A stretch of DNA of 37,268 bases from Planctomycetota bacterium (GTDB lineage: Bacteria; Planctomycetota; Planctomycetia; Planctomycetales; Planctomycetaceae). The DNA lies in contig QWQG01000035.1 in the NCBI GenBank assembly GCA_003670925.1, positions 1 to 37,268 of the forward strand, read 5' to 3'. Of the stretch, positions 35,473 to 37,268 are shown in pieces. Below the pieces are notes generated by a model. That model was not told the DNA's origin, ran no database searches, and saw only the letters and a program-made list of their open reading frames with translations. Position 1 is the stretch's first letter. Every line of letters starts with the position of its first letter. The position numbers and the translations under genes were made by a program.

Positions 35473-36186
35473 TGAGTGATCGCCTTTCAAGAGCTAAACA
35501 ATCTTATGGAGAAATTGATTTGCAGTAATCGAAACAAGTCCTGTGCCGGGTGCAATGAACCTTGCCAACTAGCCGTCGCTTCTCCTTCGTCGCTGGAGAA
35601 GATGAGTGTTGCGTACGAAGTCAGTGTGAGTCTTGGCGGCGTGTAAGGTAAACAACAGGGAGGCTACCTTGGACGCCAAGATTCACGTCTCTTGTGTGTC
35701 GCGTCATTTGGGCTCAACCCCTTTTGCCCCGTAGCCTAGACATTCTTGTCCAAGATTCCTCCCTTCCCCACGATGAAGAACAGAAAAAGATGGACAAAAA
35801 TGTCCATCCTCCCGAAAGGAGACCGACTTCCTGACGATCACCAAACCCGAGGAAATCTGCCTGAGTGAAAAATCGTAGCGATTTGCGTGCTCTGAACGGA
35901 TTTCGGCAGCGAGAAATGCTGGATGTACGGCAAATTGACGGCTATCCGGCTTGGGCTGCAATCAGAGCGGCTCATCCTCTATTATGCGCCGATGGGTGCT
36001 GAACATTGTCGAGACGGCTCGGCAAAAGCCGCGCCATCCCGCGCATAGGGTTGACGGGGCAATGTATACGCCGCGGAGGCAAGTGGCGGCACCAAAAACA
36101 TTTCAAGCAAAACCGCGCGGAGTCTAATCGATGCCGCATGCACGAATTTTCAAACGGATATTTTTTATTCAGGGAGTGCTGTGTCG
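35473..36186. other. Divergent intergenic region between LamG and TIGR02604-like genes
   Basis: About 710 bases with no gene I accept. An 85-codon minus-strand frame (35704-35961) spans the operator-like dyads and has unconvincing composition. An inverted repeat TTCTCC/GGAGAA lies at 35580-35600. The rest is unremarkable. Confidence 0.45.
35737..35806. promoter_or_regulatory. Two related TGGACA-N4-TGTCCA dyads, operator-like
   Basis: Site 1 is TAGACA-TTCT-TGTCCA (35737-35752). Site 2 is TGGACA-AAAA-TGTCCA (35791-35806), perfect and extended to 8-bp arms with flanking GA/TC. They share the same 6-4-6 layout, differ by one arm base and are centred 54 bp apart, close to five helical turns. This is the look of paired binding sites for a dimeric regulator between two divergent units. 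I do not recognise the regulator. Confidence 0.5.
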
Positions 36187-37268
36187 ATGAGCCCGGATGT
36201 CTCGATGCGATTGCTTTTATCGCCAGCCTTGCTGCTTAAAGTTACGTTCCGAGGCTGTGTTTTGATCGGTGCCTGCGTGGCAGCAACGCTGGGAATCTTG
36301 TCGGGCATGCTGCAGGCTGACGAACGGGAGGTCCCACCGGTTTCTGCGACCGAGGCTGATTCTAAAATCGTCGTCGATGGAATCAAAGTCCCGGATGGTT
36401 TTCATGTCGAGTTGTATGCCGATGATGATCTGGCTCACGACGTGCATTCGATGACGATGGATTCCAAAGGCCGCGTCGTAGTTTCGGGTCCGGGCTATAT
36501 TCGCATCCTCATCGACAGCAACAACGACGGCCGCGCTGACACGTTCAAGCAGTTTGCCGACAAACCTGATACTGGTTCGCAAGGCATGTTTTTCTTGGGA
36601 TCCAGTTTGTTGTGTTCCGGTGATCAGGGATTACAGATCTTTCGCGACAACAATCAGGACGACGTTGCCGATGGGCCACCGCAGGTTTTTCTGAAGATCT
36701 CCGCTGGCGGAGAACATCATGTCCATTCGATCCAGAAAGGTCCGGATGGATGGTGGTATGTGATGGCTGGTAATTTTGCCGGTGTCACACCGTCCTACGC
36801 AACAGTGCCCACATCGCCGATTAAGAAGCCGGTATCGGGAACGTTGCTGCGTCTGAAGCCGGATCTCTCTGGGGGCGAAATTGTGAGCGACGGATTTCGC
36901 AACGCTTATGATTTCACATTCAACGGTACGGGTGACTTCTTTACTTACGATAGCGACGACGAACGAGATATCTCATTGCCCTGGTATCTGCCGACGCAGG
37001 TGTTTCATATTCTGCCGCTTTCGAACGCCGGCTACGTGACGGTCGGACTCAAACGGCCGGGCAGTTATCCGGACATGCCTCCGGTGCTGGCAACTTTCGG
37101 ACGTGGGTCGCCCACGGGAGTCACCTGCTATCAACATCATCAGTTCCCGCAAACATACCATGGGGCGTTGTTCATGCTGGACTGGACTCTTGGACGAATC
37201 CTGACGGTCCCGCTAGTTCAGGAAGGTGCTGGCTGGAAAAAAGATGGTTTTGTGTTTGCCGAAGGCCG
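36187..37268 (+). CDS. PVC-type/TIGR02604-like exported propeller protein, partial
   Basis: An open frame from ATG 36187 (GTG 36181 possible) continues past the right edge; 360 codons are visible. GGGAG lies about 10 bases before the ATG. A hydrophobic segment (CVLIGACVAATLGILSGMLQ) near residues 22-41 is the signal or anchor. From residue 55 it matches the N-terminal beta-propeller of planctomycete TIGR02604-type membrane-bound dehydrogenase-like proteins: VPDGFHVELYADDDLAHDVH, IDSNNDGRADTF, GGEHHVHSIQKGPDGWWYVM, GTLLRLKPDLSGGEIVSDGF and RNAYDFTFNGTGDFFTYDSD are typical. Full-length members carry further domains and often a CxxCH motif beyond the window. Likely extracytoplasmic, perhaps a quinoprotein-like sugar oxidase; activity is unproven. 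Confidence 0.88.
   Translation, partial: MSPDVSMRLLLSPALLLKVTFRGCVLIGACVAATLGILSGMLQADEREVPPVSATEADSKIVVDGIKVPDGFHVELYADDDLAHDVHSMTMDSKGRVVVSGPGYIRILIDSNNDGRADTFKQFADKPDTGSQGMFFLGSSLLCSGDQGLQIFRDNNQDDVADGPPQVFLKISAGGEHHVHSIQKGPDGWWYVMAGNFAGVTPSYATVPTSPIKKPVSGTLLRLKPDLSGGEIVSDGFRNAYDFTFNGTGDFFTYDSDDERDISLPWYLPTQVFHILPLSNAGYVTVGLKRPGSYPDMPPVLATFGRGSPTGVTCYQHHQFPQTYHGALFMLDWTLGRILTVPLVQEGAGWKKDGFVFAEG

Noticed and set aside
35704-35961. 85-codon minus-strand frame across the paired dyads
   Set aside because: No ribosome binding site and an untypical composition; the dyads explain the local structure better.

Overview
The window looks like a chromosomal segment of a planctomycete (order Pirellulales/Planctomycetales; genus not resolvable by eye). 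The evidence is gene content: two Planctomycete-cytochrome/DUF1549/DUF1553 proteins with CxxCH haem motifs, two Tat-type DUF1501 proteins, a TIGR02604-like propeller protein, LamG proteins, a formylglycine sulfatase, a planctomycete-type tyrosine recombinase remnant and several proteins of planctomycete-restricted type. Shine-Dalgarno sites are clear for some genes and absent for others. No rRNA, tRNA, CRISPR array or intact insertion sequence was seen.

Layout. (1) 1-1000: debris of an integrated element. On the minus strand there is a tyrosine-recombinase C-terminus broken by a 13-bp tandem duplication, a 40-codon companion reading frame and an unidentified gene running off the left edge. 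(2) 1.0-10.8 kb: housekeeping and transport genes. These are hflX (+), a heavy-metal RND efflux operon with a His-rich exported protein (-), a YhdT-like/sodium-solute-symporter pair (+) and a PilZ-like protein (-). (3) 11.4-14.2 kb (+): a TIM-barrel sugar isomerase-like protein, a small Cys-containing planctomycete protein and an exported ceramidase-like hydrolase. (4) 14.3-18.3 kb (-): pyrG, prmC and murA, with two adjacent hairpins in the pyrG leader. (5) 18.9-21.8 kb (+): an SDR oxidoreductase and a large protein of unknown function. (6) 22.1-37.3 kb: an accessory catabolic-looking region. A PSCyt/DUF1549/DUF1553 + DUF1501 pair on the plus strand meets a second such pair tail-to-tail. The second pair ends a minus-strand series of LamG protein, alpha/beta hydrolase, sulfatase, PSCyt protein and DUF1501 protein. 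A TIGR02604-like gene is divergent from that series and runs off the right edge.

Working together. The right third most plausibly encodes exported enzymes and cytochrome-like proteins acting on a complex, possibly sulfated, carbohydrate. The substrate is inferred only from the sulfatase, LamG folds and cytochrome motifs. The most noteworthy non-coding signals are two related TGGACA-N4-TGTCCA dyads 54 bp apart in the divergent promoter region (35737-35806), a 9-bp inverted repeat just upstream of the first PSCyt gene (22052-22088), and the pyrG leader hairpins (18424-18489). I did not find a clearly new defence or mobile system. The most plausible undescribed biology is the paired PSCyt/DUF1501 cassette and its operator-like sites.
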